A DNA stretch of 64,000 nt from CAVYXA01 sp963846775 (GCA_963846775.1 CAWJXB010000006.1:744001-808000), one strand, 5' to 3'. Numbered from the stretch's first letter, positions 48,671 to 58,595 are shown. The notes: generated from the letters alone by a model not told the origin. Program-made: numbers and translations.

Positions 48671-49833
48671 AATCACTTACCTTCGTTGCTGCGATATTGA
48701 TTGCAGGATCGACGTTGACAGGTTGTTCGCGGAAAGCGGCCCCGGCCGGTCCGCCGGCACCAGAAGTCTTGGTGACAACGGTTCAGCCGCGCGATGTGCC
48801 GCGGGTGCTGGAACGCGTCGCAACGCTCGACGGTTTCATCAATGCGAACATCAACGCGCAGGTTCAGGGCTACATCATCTCGCGCGATTATCAGGAAGGC
48901 AGTCTGGTTAAGAAAGGAGACCTGCTTTTCCAGATCGATCCGCGGCCTTTCCAAGCAGCGCTGGCCCAGGCGAAAGGAACTTTGGCGAAAGACCAAGCCA
49001 ATCAGGCCAAAGCAGACGCGGATGACAAACGCGCGGTCGATCTGTTCAACAAAAAGGTAATCAGCGACCAGGAGCGAGACACAGCGACTGCGGCTGCGCA
49101 ATCCAGTCAAGCGAACGTTGAAGCCGACGCGGCCGCGGTGGAAACCGCCGAACTAAATCTTGGCTATACGAAAATCACGGCACCGATCGATGGGCTGGCC
49201 GGGTTCGCCAATAATCAAGTGGGCGATCTGGTTGGTCCGGCATCAACGACTCCGCTCACGACGGTGTCGCAGATCGATCCGATCAAAGCGATAGTGACCG
49301 TGGGCGAAGCTGGGTTCACGGATTTCTTTGCGCGCTACCCGGATATGGAGAAACGCCAGGCTCTCCTGAAGCGAATCGACTTCGATTTGATTCTCGGCAG
49401 CGGCAATGTCTATCCGCGAAAAGGAAAGTTTTACGCGCTGGATCGAAATCTCGACCCCAAAACCGGATCGATCCGCTACTACGTGACCTTTCCAAATCCA
49501 GACGCCACTTTGCGGCCGGGACAATTTGGAAAAGTGCGGTTCGTCCCGGACACGGTGCGGAATGCGCTCGTTGTTCCGCAGGAGGCAGTGACTGAATTGC
49601 AGGGCAATTTCCAGGTCGTGGTAGTCGATCAGAACAATAAGGTCAGCATTCGTCCCGTAAAAACGGGGGAACGTATTGGCGCGATGTGGCAAGTCACCGA
49701 AGGCCTGAAGGCCGGAGACAAAGTCGTTGTGCAAGGCGTTCAAAAAGCGCGCGAGGGTTCAACCGTGACGGTGAAAGAATGGACACCGCCGGCGGATCAA
49801 GGGGCTGCCGCAAAATCGACACCTTCACCGTAA
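48667..49833 (+). CDS. RND efflux periplasmic adaptor (AcrA/MexE-like)
   Basis: A 388-aa lipoprotein: signal and lipobox (LIAGSTLTGCSRKA), lipoyl part (VQGYIISRDYQEGSLVKKGD), helical hairpin (about 95-150), second lipoyl half with LGYTKITAPIDGLAGFANNQ, and beta-barrel / membrane-proximal domains (YVTFPNPDATLRPGQFGKVR). Joins the RND pump that follows ten bases later to an outer-membrane channel. GAGGA lies upstream of the ATG. The pair defines a typical hydrophobe/amphiphile efflux pump of the MexEF type. Confidence 0.92.
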   Translation: MKSLTFVAAILIAGSTLTGCSRKAAPAGPPAPEVLVTTVQPRDVPRVLERVATLDGFINANINAQVQGYIISRDYQEGSLVKKGDLLFQIDPRPFQAALAQAKGTLAKDQANQAKADADDKRAVDLFNKKVISDQERDTATAAAQSSQANVEADAAAVETAELNLGYTKITAPIDGLAGFANNQVGDLVGPASTTPLTTVSQIDPIKAIVTVGEAGFTDFFARYPDMEKRQALLKRIDFDLILGSGNVYPRKGKFYALDRNLDPKTGSIRYYVTFPNPDATLRPGQFGKVRFVPDTVRNALVVPQEAVTELQGNFQVVVVDQNNKVSIRPVKTGERIGAMWQVTEGLKAGDKVVVQGVQKAREGSTVTVKEWTPPADQGAAAKSTPSP

Positions 49834-49843
49834 GGGCAAAGCG

Positions 49844-52800
49844 ATGTCCGAGTTTTTCGTCAGGCGTCCGATTGTCGCGATTGTCATTGCCATTCTGATG
49901 ACGCTGATCGGCGGCGTGTGCATTCTCTCGCTTCCGATTGCGCAGTATCCGCAAATCGCGCCTCCAGAAATTCAGGTGCAAACGCATTACACCGGGGCGG
50001 ACGCGCTCACGATCGAGCAATCGGTCGCGGCGCCGATCGAGCAGCAGATGAGCGGGGTCGACAACATGAACTACATGTACTCGATCAACGCGAATAGCGG
50101 CGACATTCGATTGATCGTGAATTTCGATGTCGCGACCGATCCGAACATCGATCAGGTCCTGACGCAGCTCCGAGTCGCGCAAGCGCAATCACAATTGCCG
50201 GCTGACGTGAACAACTATGGCGTGACGGTTAAGAAATCGACAACGGCGCCGTTGATGCTGGTCTCGCTCTATTCGCCCAAAGGAACCTACGATAACATTT
50301 TCCTTGCGAACTACGGTTACATCAACCTGTTCGATCAACTCACGCGCCTGCCGGGAATTGGAAACGTCCAGATTTTCGGCGCGGGCCAATATGCGATGCG
50401 CTTATGGGTGAAGCCGGACCAACTCGCGAAGCTTGGCATCACTGTGCCGGACATCATCACTGCGGTGCAGAAGCAGAACAATGTGAATCCCGCGGGCCAG
50501 GTAGGAGGCGAGCCGATTCCGAGTGGGCAGAAATTTACTTATGCCGTGCGCGCGCAGGGACGGTTGCAAACGCCGGAGGAATTCGGCGAGATCGTCGTTC
50601 GTGCGAATCCGGACGGTTCATTTGTTCGGGTGAAAGACATCGCGCGTATCGATCTCGGCGCGCAGACTTACAACTTAAGAGGCAGACTCAACGGACAGCC
50701 CGCAGCCATTCTCGCTTTGTATCAGTTGCCGGGAACCAACGCTGTCAAGGCCGCGCAATCAGTGCGGAAGTTAATGACGGAAGCGAAGCAGCGGTTTCCT
50801 GCCGACATAGATTATGCCATCTCGCTCGATCAAACGCTCTCCGTCACAGAAGGCATCAGCGAAATTTTGAAGACCCTGCTTGAAGCGCTCGCGTTGGTCG
50901 TGCTCGTCGTTTTCATTTTCCTTCAAGGCTGGCGGGCCACACTCATCCCGCTATGCGCGGTGCCGGTCTCGTTAGTCGGAACATTTGTGCTGTTCCCGTT
51001 GTTCGGATTCTCGATCAACACGCTTTCACTTTTCGGACTGGTGCTCGCGATCGGTCTGGTGGTCGACGACGCAATCGTGGTGGTCGAAGCAGTCGAGCGT
51101 CACATCGAAGAAGGAATGTCGCCGCGTGACGCGACATTGCAGGCAATGCGCGAAGTGTCGGCCCCGGTGATCGGCATCGCGCTCGTGCTTTCAGCGGTGT
51201 TTATTCCGACGGCGTTTTTGCCAGGCATTACCGGCCGATTATATCAACAGTTCGCGCTCACGATCGCGATCTCGGTCATCTTCTCCGCGTTCAACGCACT
51301 GTCACTCAGTCCTGCGCTTTCGGCGCTGTTGCTACGGCCGCGCAAGAAAACCCGCGGCCCGCTCGGTTGGTTTTATGATCGCTTCAACCGCGTTTTCGGC
51401 AGCGCCACCCACGGGTATGTAAACTGGTCGCGGGCAGCGATTCGGAAAACTGTGCTCAGCTTTGCATTGCTGCTGGTGCTTGCGATTGGCGCCGGCTTTT
51501 TTGGGAAAAAGTTGCCGAGCGGCTTTTTGCCCGAGGAAGATCAAGGCTACGTTTTTCTCGCGCTGCAATTGCCCGACGCGTCGTCGCTCGAGCGCACCGA
51601 TCAAGTCTGCCATAAAATCGAAGATTTCCTGAGCAAGACACCCGGTGTTCAGTACTCGACCAGTGTTATCGGCTTCAGTCTGCTGAGTTTGGTCCAAAAT
51701 ACCTACAGCGCATTCTTCTTCGTGACGTTTAAACCCTGGAGCGAGCGAACGAAACCGGAGGAGCAATACCAGGCAATCAAGGCGCGAATAAATCAATACC
51801 TCGGCAGTCTCAGCGAAGGTATCGCGTTTGCGTTCCCGCCACCGGCGATTCCCGGCGTCGGCACATCTGGTGGATTCACGTTTATGCTTGAAGACCGCGC
51901 GGGCAAAGACGTCCCGTTTCTCGCGAAAAACGTGAAGACATTTTTGGATGCAGCGCACAAGCGGCCAGAGCTCGGCACTTTGATTCCGACATTTTTGCCA
52001 AATGTGCCGCAGGTTTTAGTCAAGGTCGATCGCGACAAAGTGGTCAAGCAGGGCATCGATCTCAGCTCAGTTTATCAAACGCTGCAGACATTCATGGGCG
52101 GCTTTTTCGTGAACTACTTCAACCGCTTCGGCCGCACCTGGCAGGTTTACATCGAAGCAGAAGGCGAATATCGAACCGACGCGAAGAACGTCGGCCAATT
52201 TTTCGTCCGAAACTCGGGCGGCACGCCTGTCCCGCTCGATGCGATTTCCACGATCGAGGACGCCGCCGGTCCGGAATTCACCGTGCGTTACAACGAATAT
52301 CGCGCGGCTCAAATCAACGGTTCGGCCGCACCGGGCTACAGCTCGTACCAGGCGATGAACGCTCTCGAGGAAACTTTTCGACAAACCATGCCTAACGAGA
52401 TGGGCTACGATTACCTTGGCCTGTCGTATCAGGAAAAGAAAGCGCAGCAAGGCGTCTCGCCAACTTTGGTTTTTGGAATGTCGCTCTTGTTCGTGTTTCT
52501 GATTCTCGCCGCGCTGTATGAAAGTTGGTCGCTGCCGTTCAGTGTCTTGTTAGGCACACCGGTCGCGGTGTTTGGCGCATTTTTGACGCTGTGGTTGCGC
52601 GGAATGCAAAACAATATTTACGCCCAGATCGGTCTCATCATGCTCATCGGTCTGGCCGCAAAGAACGCGATTCTAATCGTCGAGTTTGCCAAGGACGAAT
52701 ACGAAAAAGGCAAACCACTGCTCGATGCCGCCCTCGAAGGAGCGCGCCTGCGATTGCGCCCGATCCTGATGACGTCGTTCGCGTTCATTTTCGGATGTCT

Positions 52801-53014
52801 GCCCTTGTGGTTTGCCAGCGGATCCGGCGCAGTCGCGCGGCGCATCCTCGGCTCGACCGTGATTGGCGGAATGATCGCCGCCTCAGCCATCGCGATCTTT
52901 CTGATCCCGGTAACTTTTTACGTCATCGAGCGCTTCTTCGCCGGCCGAAAATCGGAAGCAAAACAACAAGAAAAGCAATCGCCAACCGAATCACTGGCGC
53001 ACGTTCAGGAGTAA
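49844..53014 (+). CDS. RND efflux pump, inner-membrane transporter (AcrB/MexF-like, HAE1)
   Basis: A 1056-aa proton-driven exporter with 12 membrane segments and two large periplasmic loops. Its N-terminus reads FFVRRPIVAIVIAILMTLIG. The proton-relay Asp-Asp pair is in LVLAIGLVVDDAIVVVEAVE (TM4), the Lys in TM10 lies in LIGLAAKNAILIVEFAKDEY. The pore and docking regions contain TGADALTIEQSVAAPIEQQM. Full length with intact motifs. Substrates may include antibiotics or aromatic compounds; the downstream quinone-detoxification genes are suggestive only. Confidence 0.95.
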   Translation: MSEFFVRRPIVAIVIAILMTLIGGVCILSLPIAQYPQIAPPEIQVQTHYTGADALTIEQSVAAPIEQQMSGVDNMNYMYSINANSGDIRLIVNFDVATDPNIDQVLTQLRVAQAQSQLPADVNNYGVTVKKSTTAPLMLVSLYSPKGTYDNIFLANYGYINLFDQLTRLPGIGNVQIFGAGQYAMRLWVKPDQLAKLGITVPDIITAVQKQNNVNPAGQVGGEPIPSGQKFTYAVRAQGRLQTPEEFGEIVVRANPDGSFVRVKDIARIDLGAQTYNLRGRLNGQPAAILALYQLPGTNAVKAAQSVRKLMTEAKQRFPADIDYAISLDQTLSVTEGISEILKTLLEALALVVLVVFIFLQGWRATLIPLCAVPVSLVGTFVLFPLFGFSINTLSLFGLVLAIGLVVDDAIVVVEAVERHIEEGMSPRDATLQAMREVSAPVIGIALVLSAVFIPTAFLPGITGRLYQQFALTIAISVIFSAFNALSLSPALSALLLRPRKKTRGPLGWFYDRFNRVFGSATHGYVNWSRAAIRKTVLSFALLLVLAIGAGFFGKKLPSGFLPEEDQGYVFLALQLPDASSLERTDQVCHKIEDFLSKTPGVQYSTSVIGFSLLSLVQNTYSAFFFVTFKPWSERTKPEEQYQAIKARINQYLGSLSEGIAFAFPPPAIPGVGTSGGFTFMLEDRAGKDVPFLAKNVKTFLDAAHKRPELGTLIPTFLPNVPQVLVKVDRDKVVKQGIDLSSVYQTLQTFMGGFFVNYFNRFGRTWQVYIEAEGEYRTDAKNVGQFFVRNSGGTPVPLDAISTIEDAAGPEFTVRYNEYRAAQINGSAAPGYSSYQAMNALEETFRQTMPNEMGYDYLGLSYQEKKAQQGVSPTLVFGMSLLFVFLILAALYESWSLPFSVLLGTPVAVFGAFLTLWLRGMQNNIYAQIGLIMLIGLAAKNAILIVEFAKDEYEKGKPLLDAALEGARLRLRPILMTSFAFIFGCLPLWFASGSGAVARRILGSTVIGGMIAASAIAIFLIPVTFYVIERFFAGRKSEAKQQEKQSPTESLAHVQE

Positions 53015-53023
53015 CAAAATTAT

Positions 53024-54025
53024 ATGCAAATCGGAATGATTGGACTTGGTCGAATGGGCGCAAACATGGCGCGACGCTTGATGAAAGGTGGTCATGAATG
53101 CGTCGTTTACGACCGCAACGCCGGAAATGTCGATGCTCTCGTGAAGGAGGGCGCAACCGGCGCGGCTTCGCTTGAAGATGTCGCCAAAAAACTGAAGGCG
53201 CCGCGCGCTGTGTGGATCATGCTTCCCTCGGGAGCGCCGACGGAGGAAACGGTGGTCGCGCTTTCTAAACTGCTCTCGACGGATGACGCGATCATCGATG
53301 GGGGCAATTCATTTTACAAAGATGACGTTCGCCGAAGCGCGATGCTCAAGCCGAATGGCATCCATTACCTGGATGCTGGCACGAGCGGCGGAATCTGGGG
53401 ATTAGAGCGCGGCTATTGCATGATGATCGGCGGCGATCAATCCACCGTGCAACGGCTCGATCCGATCTTCGCCACGCTGGCGCCGGGTCCTGGTAGCATT
53501 CCAAAAACGCCGGGGAGGGAAAGACTGAAAAGCACAGCGGAGCAGGGCTATCTTTATTGCGGTCCATCCGGCGCCGGCCATTTCGTGAAGATGATTCACA
53601 ACGGAATCGAATACGGCTTGATGCAAGCTTATGCGGAGGGATTCGATATTTTGCGCGGCGCAAACTCGGACAATCTTCCCAAGGGACTTTCCTATGATCT
53701 CGATCTTGCCGACATCGCCGAACTCTGGCGCCGCGGAAGCGTGATTTCGTCCTGGTTACTCGATTTAACTGCAACGGCGTTAGCGAGCGACCACAAGCTC
53801 AATAGTTACTCCGGATTTGTCGAAGACTCCGGCGAAGGCCGCTGGACAATTCAAGCCGCGCTGGAAGAAGGCGTGTCGGCCGAAGTACTTTCCACCGCGC
53901 TTTTCACACGTTTTCGTTCGCGACTCGAACACACTTTCGCAGAGAAAGTCTTGTCAGCGATGCGAAAGGGATTCGGCGGTCACGTCGAGCCCCCACCCGC
54001 GGTCAAAATGAAGAAAGGCCTCTAA
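53024..54025 (+). CDS. gnd: 6-phosphogluconate dehydrogenase, decarboxylating (short type)
   Basis: A 333-aa NAD(P)-dependent enzyme of the pentose phosphate pathway, the shorter form (about 300-330 aa) found in many bacteria. Rossmann MQIGMIGLGRMGANMARRL; substrate loop DAIIDGGNSFYKDD; LDAGTSGGIWGLERGYCMMI; catalytic Lys/His region GAGHFVKMIHNGIEYGLMQA. It starts nine bases after the pump gene, so the RND operon may extend here and give NADPH for detoxification. Confidence 0.93.
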   Translation: MQIGMIGLGRMGANMARRLMKGGHECVVYDRNAGNVDALVKEGATGAASLEDVAKKLKAPRAVWIMLPSGAPTEETVVALSKLLSTDDAIIDGGNSFYKDDVRRSAMLKPNGIHYLDAGTSGGIWGLERGYCMMIGGDQSTVQRLDPIFATLAPGPGSIPKTPGRERLKSTAEQGYLYCGPSGAGHFVKMIHNGIEYGLMQAYAEGFDILRGANSDNLPKGLSYDLDLADIAELWRRGSVISSWLLDLTATALASDHKLNSYSGFVEDSGEGRWTIQAALEEGVSAEVLSTALFTRFRSRLEHTFAEKVLSAMRKGFGGHVEPPPAVKMKKGL

Positions 54026-54054
54026 GACCTGGCCGCGCAGAAGAGGGAGGAAAC

Positions 54055-54543
54055 ATGATACTGCAAATCTATACGATAATTCACGTGCTCATCAGCCTGA
54101 TCGGCATTTTTTCCGGTTTGATCGTACTGTTCGGGATGCTCGCTAACAAACGGCTGGATGGTTGGACCAGCTGGTTTCTCATCGCCACCGTGCTCACGAG
54201 CGTCACTGGATTTTTCTTCCCGTTCCATGGGTTCACGCCAGCGATTGGTGTAGGAATCATTTCGCTCGTTATGCTGGCGATCGCTATTTTCGCCCGTTAC
54301 TCGCGCCAAATGGCAGGGGTATGGCGCTGGATCTACATCATTACCGCGGTGATCGCTCTCTATTTCAATGTTTTCGTTCTGGTCGTGCAGGCATTCCTGA
54401 AAATTCCGTCTCTTCACGCATTGGCGCCAACCCAAACCGAGCAGCCATTTAAAGCCACGCAGCTTGTCGTTCTGGCGTTTTTCGTGTTGCTCGGCGTCAT
54501 CGCGTTGGTCCGTCTTCAGCCGGAACGAGAGCGCGCGGCCTGA
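54055..54543 (+). CDS. Polytopic membrane protein of unknown function
   Basis: A 162-aa protein with four or five hydrophobic segments (YTIIHVLISLIGIFSGLIVL, SWFLIATVLTSVTGFFFPFH, GVGIISLVMLAIAIFARYSR, WIYIITAVIALYFNVFVLVV, LVVLAFFVLLGVIALVRL). GAGGAA precedes the ATG at 54055. Not recognised; it may belong to the surrounding stress cluster. Confidence 0.65.
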   Translation: MILQIYTIIHVLISLIGIFSGLIVLFGMLANKRLDGWTSWFLIATVLTSVTGFFFPFHGFTPAIGVGIISLVMLAIAIFARYSRQMAGVWRWIYIITAVIALYFNVFVLVVQAFLKIPSLHALAPTQTEQPFKATQLVVLAFFVLLGVIALVRLQPERERAA

Positions 54544-54587
54544 TCGACCACATCTTTTGGAAGCGAGCCTGCGGTCACACGTCCAAG

Positions 54588-56162
54588 ATGTCGTCATTCA
54601 TTCGAGAGCCTTGTGACGAGAGCGTAATTCGCTCGCGACCAACCTCGGTTCCATGCTCAAGATCGTCAGGCCGCTGGGTCCTCGCCGCCACAACGCTCGC
54701 CTCCAGCATGGCGTTCATCGACGGCACGGTCGTAAACGTTGCTTTGCCCGCGCTTCAGACACAGCTCAACGCCACCGTTGTCGATGCGCAATGGGTCATC
54801 GAAGCCTACTCTCTTTTGCTCTCGGCACTCTTGCTGGTTGGCGGCTCTCTGGGAGATCATTATGGGCGGCGCCGGATTTTTCTGATTGGTGTTACGCTTT
54901 TCGCTTCGGCATCGATCTGGTGCGGATTTGCCGGCAGTATCCACCAATTAATTGTCGCGCGCGCGGCACAAGGGATCGGAGCAGCCCTGCTGGTTCCGGG
55001 CAGTCTCGCGATCATTAGCAATTCATTCCCGGAAAGCGAGCGTGGCCGCGCCATCGGCACGTGGTCGGGATTCAGTGCCATCACGACTGCGATCGGCCCG
55101 ATGATTGGCGGTTGGCTGATCGAGCATGTTTCCTGGCGGGCGGTATTCTTCATCAATGTTCCCTTCGCGCTGTTAGTAATATTGATTTCGCTCTGGCACG
55201 TTCCGGAAAGCTCCGACGAGCAGAGCGCGAAACTGGATTGGAAAGGTGCAACGATAGGAGCGCTCGGTCTCGGCGCATTGGTTTACGGTTTGCTCGAATC
55301 TTCACGACGCGGTTTCGCCGATCCATCGGTGCTCTTCTCCCTGGTTACTGCCGGAGTGCTGCTCGTCATTTTCGTGATCGTGGAAAGACGCATTTCCAAT
55401 CCTATGCTGCCGCCTGCGCTTTTTCGTTCCCGAACTTTTACCGGCGCAAACCTGCTTACCCTTTTGCTTTATGGCGCGCTGGGCGGGACGTTCTTCTTTC
55501 TGCCTCTCAATCTTATTCAGGTGCAGCATTACTCGGCCACGGCGGCCGGCGCGGCTCTTTTTCCCTTTATCCTGATCATGTTTCTTCTCTCGCGCTGGGC
55601 CGGCGGTCTTATCGAAAAATATGGCGCCAGGATTCCGCTGATTGCCGGACCGATGATTGCCGCATTCGGTTTCGCTCTGTTTGCAATTCCCGGTATTGGC
55701 GGCAGCTACTGGCAGAATTTCTTTCCTGCAATCATGGTGCTTGGACTTGGCATGGCCATTAGTGTCGCACCGCTTACTACAGCCGTAATGAATTCGGCCG
55801 CAGAAAATCGCGTCGGCATCGCATCCGGGGTGAACAATGCAATCGCCAGAGCGGCTGGACTGCTCGCCATCGCCGCCCTCGGGATCGTGATGATCCATCG
55901 CTTCGAACACACGCTCGATCGACAACTGGCCAACACGCTACTCCCTTCCCCGACGCGAGAATCGCTGCAAGCTCAAAGCATCAAACTCGCGGCCATTTCC
56001 GTTCCGAAAAATCTGGACCCGGCAACTCGAGAGATCGTTGGTCGCGCGATCGACGAATCTTTCGTTCGCAGCTTCAGGTTAATAATGACGATTGGTGCAG
56101 GTCTCGCCGCCACAGGAGCTATTACTGCGCTGGCGCTGATTGGCAGACCAGACAAGAGTTAA
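54588..56162 (+). CDS. MFS drug exporter, DHA2 (EmrB/QacA) family
   Basis: A 524-aa transporter with 14 predicted membrane segments. Motifs: SSMAFIDGTVVNVALPALQT (TM1), GSLGDHYGRRRIFLIGV (motif A), AQGIGAALLVPGSLAIISNS and the motif C-like IGTWSGFSAITTAIGPMIGG. The first 25 or so residues are non-conserved. The stop overlaps the following ATG (TAATG), so translation of the dioxygenase-like gene is coupled. Substrate unknown. Confidence 0.92.
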   Translation: MSSFIREPCDESVIRSRPTSVPCSRSSGRWVLAATTLASSMAFIDGTVVNVALPALQTQLNATVVDAQWVIEAYSLLLSALLLVGGSLGDHYGRRRIFLIGVTLFASASIWCGFAGSIHQLIVARAAQGIGAALLVPGSLAIISNSFPESERGRAIGTWSGFSAITTAIGPMIGGWLIEHVSWRAVFFINVPFALLVILISLWHVPESSDEQSAKLDWKGATIGALGLGALVYGLLESSRRGFADPSVLFSLVTAGVLLVIFVIVERRISNPMLPPALFRSRTFTGANLLTLLLYGALGGTFFFLPLNLIQVQHYSATAAGAALFPFILIMFLLSRWAGGLIEKYGARIPLIAGPMIAAFGFALFAIPGIGGSYWQNFFPAIMVLGLGMAISVAPLTTAVMNSAAENRVGIASGVNNAIARAAGLLAIAALGIVMIHRFEHTLDRQLANTLLPSPTRESLQAQSIKLAAISVPKNLDPATREIVGRAIDESFVRSFRLIMTIGAGLAATGAITALALIGRPDKS

Positions 56163-57118
56163 TGCCCATGAAAGAAAAAATTCGCGGTTTGCACCATGTC
56201 ACTGCGATCGCCACCGATCCCCAACGCAATCTTGATTTCTACGTCGGGCTGCTCGGATTGCGATTTGTTAAGCGGACAGTGAACTTCGATGATCCGGGCA
56301 GTTATCATTTTTACTTCGGCGACAACCGCGGCACGCCGGGCACGATCCTGACATTTTTTCCCTGGCCAGGGGCGCGGCGCGGCTCGCGTGGCACCGGCCA
56401 GATCGAAGCGACCGCGTTCTCGATTTCGCCGAGCTCGATTGGATATTGGCTCGAACGTTTCAAACAACATCACGTCATGGCCGAAAGAATTTCTCGATTT
56501 GGCGCGGAAGGAGTTCGCTTTACCGATCCGGACGGACTTCTTCTCGAGCTAATCGCTGCCAGTTCTCTCCCACCGGTTGAGCCGTGGTCGGGCAGTTCCA
56601 TTTCGCCAGAGCACGCGCTGCGCGGGTTTCACAGCGTCTCCGCCGCCCTGGAAGGCTACGAACGAACCGCACGCCTGCTGACCGACACGTTTGGTTTTCG
56701 CTTGATCGACAATTCCGGAAACCGTTTTCGTTTTGTCTCCGCCGATGACACTGCTCCGGGCAGAATTGTCGATCTCCTTTGCCTGCCCGACGCGAGCATG
56801 GGCCACGTTGCTGCCGGATCGGTTCATCACATCGCTTTTCGAGCGAAGGACAACGCCGAGCAACTCGAATGGCGGGCCGGTCTTGTCGATCTTGGCTACG
56901 ACGTCACTCCAGTTGTCGATCGCACGTATTTTCATTCTATTTACTTCCGCGAGCCTGGCGGAATCCTTTTCGAGATCGCGACTGAACCGCCCGGGTTCAC
57001 GCTGGACGAAAAACTGGAGGAGCTCGGCACGCATCTGCGTCTGCCGTCATGGTATGAATCGTCGCGCTCCAAAATCGAAAACATTCTTCCACCGATTCAT
57101 CTGCCGGCTAAATCATGA
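56162..57118 (+). CDS. Ring-cleaving dioxygenase / glyoxalase, MhqO-like
   Basis: A 318-aa VOC protein with two glyoxalase repeats: IRGLHHVTAIATDPQRNLDF and LRGFHSVSAALEGYERTARL at the starts, metal ligands His at 8, then HH in VHHIAFRA and Glu in GGILFEIATEPPG. This is the pattern of MhqO/MhqE/MhqA of Bacillus, which remove quinones and catechols. Translation overlaps the MFS stop at one side and the MhqD-like start (ATGA) at the other. Confidence 0.88.
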   Translation: MPMKEKIRGLHHVTAIATDPQRNLDFYVGLLGLRFVKRTVNFDDPGSYHFYFGDNRGTPGTILTFFPWPGARRGSRGTGQIEATAFSISPSSIGYWLERFKQHHVMAERISRFGAEGVRFTDPDGLLLELIAASSLPPVEPWSGSSISPEHALRGFHSVSAALEGYERTARLLTDTFGFRLIDNSGNRFRFVSADDTAPGRIVDLLCLPDASMGHVAAGSVHHIAFRAKDNAEQLEWRAGLVDLGYDVTPVVDRTYFHSIYFREPGGILFEIATEPPGFTLDEKLEELGTHLRLPSWYESSRSKIENILPPIHLPAKS

Positions 57119-57726
57119 AGCCGGAGTTTCTTCACGAATTCGTTCCCGGCGACTCCGACCGCACGCTCTTGCTTTTGCACGGCACCGGTGGGAATGAGCG
57201 CGATCTCATCCCGCTGGGAAGAGATCTCGATTCAAATGCATCGTTGCTCAGTCCCCGCGGCCAAGTTTTGGAAAACGGAATGCCGCGATTCTTTCGGCGT
57301 CTGGCGGAAGGCGTATTTGATTTGGAGGATTTGCGAAAGCGAACCCAGGAGCTTGCCGACTTCGTGGTTTCAGCGGCGGAACGGTACAAGATCGACGTCA
57401 AGAAGATCGTTGCGGTCGGCTATTCCAATGGCGCAAACATTGCCGCGAGCATGCTTTTGCTTCGTCCAGAAGTTCTGTCCGCTGCGATTCTATTTCGAGC
57501 GATGGTGCCACTGATTCCAGAGACGCTGCCAGATCTTTCTTCCGCGCGCGTATGGATTGGAGCGGGATCATCCGATCCAATCGTTCCGGTATCCGAAACA
57601 AAAAAACTCGCGGCGCTTTTGCGAGAGGCCGGAGTCGATGTCACCATTCGTTTCTTCCAAAGCGGCCATGAATTAACTCCTGACGACGTCGATCTTGCGC
57701 GCGAGTGGTTGAGGAGATTGCCATGA
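57115..57726 (+). CDS. Phospholipase/carboxylesterase, MhqD-like
   Basis: A 203-aa alpha/beta hydrolase. Oxyanion start LLLLHGTGGNERDLIPLGRD, nucleophile Ser in AVGYSNGANIAAS, Asp in GSSDPIVPVSETK and His in FFQSGHELTPDD. The same gene neighbour is found with MhqO in Firmicutes, where the mhqNOPED set is induced by quinones. Starts inside the previous stop and ends inside the next start (ATGA both sides). Confidence 0.9.
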   Translation: MKPEFLHEFVPGDSDRTLLLLHGTGGNERDLIPLGRDLDSNASLLSPRGQVLENGMPRFFRRLAEGVFDLEDLRKRTQELADFVVSAAERYKIDVKKIVAVGYSNGANIAASMLLLRPEVLSAAILFRAMVPLIPETLPDLSSARVWIGAGSSDPIVPVSETKKLAALLREAGVDVTIRFFQSGHELTPDDVDLAREWLRRLP

Positions 57727-58320
57727 TTAAAGGTAGCGAAATCCGTAAAGCAGATCATGCGATCGAGCCGCTTCTACTCGATCGCTGGTCGCCGCGCGCC
57801 ATGTCGGGCGAAGAAATCTCAGCCGGGGAATTGATGCGACTCTTCGAAGCGGCGCGCTGGGCGCCATCATCGTTTAACGCGCAGCAATGGCGCGCACTTT
57901 ACGCGCGCCGCGGCACGCAAACATTGGCAGACCTTTTTCGATTTGCTGGTCGATGCCAACAAAGTTTGGGCCAAGAACGCCGCCGTCCTCGTCGTGTTCG
58001 TCTCGCGAAAATTTTTCGATTACAACGACGAGCCGTCGATCACACATTCCTACGACTGCGGCGCGGCCTGGGAAAATTTTGCCCTGCAAGGTTTCAAACA
58101 GGGCTTTGTCGTGCACGGGATGGAAGGCTTCGATTACGAGCGTGCGCGCAAAGCGCTGCGAATTCCCGACGAATTTCAAGTTGAAGCCATGGCCGCTGTC
58201 GGCAAACCCGGACCAAAGGAACTGCTTCCGGAAAAACTCCAGGCTCGGGAGAGTCCTAACGATCGCCGTAGCCTTTCCGAGAGCATTTACGAAGGTCCGT
58301 TTGAACTTGTGCGAGGATAA
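57723..58320 (+). pseudogene. Nitroreductase (MhqN-like), frameshifted
   Basis: The first frame (ATG 57723) gives LLLDRWSPRAMSGEEISAGE and LFEAARWAPSSFNAQQWRAL, the FMN-binding N-terminus of nitroreductases. At about 57917-57918 a single extra base shifts the sense to the next frame (KHWQTFFDLLVDANKVWAKN), which continues normally (THSYDCGAAWENFALQGFKQ) to the TAA at 58320. The joined protein would be about 199 aa, the usual length. It completes an mhqO-mhqD-mhqN-like set. Real loss or consensus error cannot be told apart. Confidence 0.8.
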
Positions 58321-58325
58321 AAACG

Positions 58326-58595
58326 ATGCCCGACCGAGGATGCTCTCATCTCAACACGATTAGTTCGGTCAAACAGCCGGAAATTCGCGAGTGCGCCGAG
58401 TGCGTGAAAATTGGCGCGTCGTGGGTGCATCTGCGCACGTGTCAGCAATGCGGCGTTACATTGTGCTGTGACAGCTCGCCGAATCGTCACGCAAGCAAAC
58501 ACGCGCACGCTAGCGCACATCCGGTCATCGCTTCCGCGCAGTCCGGCGAGCGCTGGTTGTACTGCTATCCCGACGACGCGTTTTGCGAATACTGA
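58326..58595 (+). CDS. UBP-type zinc-finger protein
   Basis: An 89-aa protein consisting of a UBP zinc finger: GCSHLNTISSV, ECAECVKIGASWVHLRTCQQ, CGVTLCCDSSPNRHASKHA, HPVIASAQSGERWLYCYPDD, ending in AFCEY. In bacteria these often sit near other enzymes, and their role is unclear. Starts five bases after the nitroreductase stop, so likely in the same transcript. Confidence 0.88.
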   Translation: MPDRGCSHLNTISSVKQPEIRECAECVKIGASWVHLRTCQQCGVTLCCDSSPNRHASKHAHASAHPVIASAQSGERWLYCYPDDAFCEY

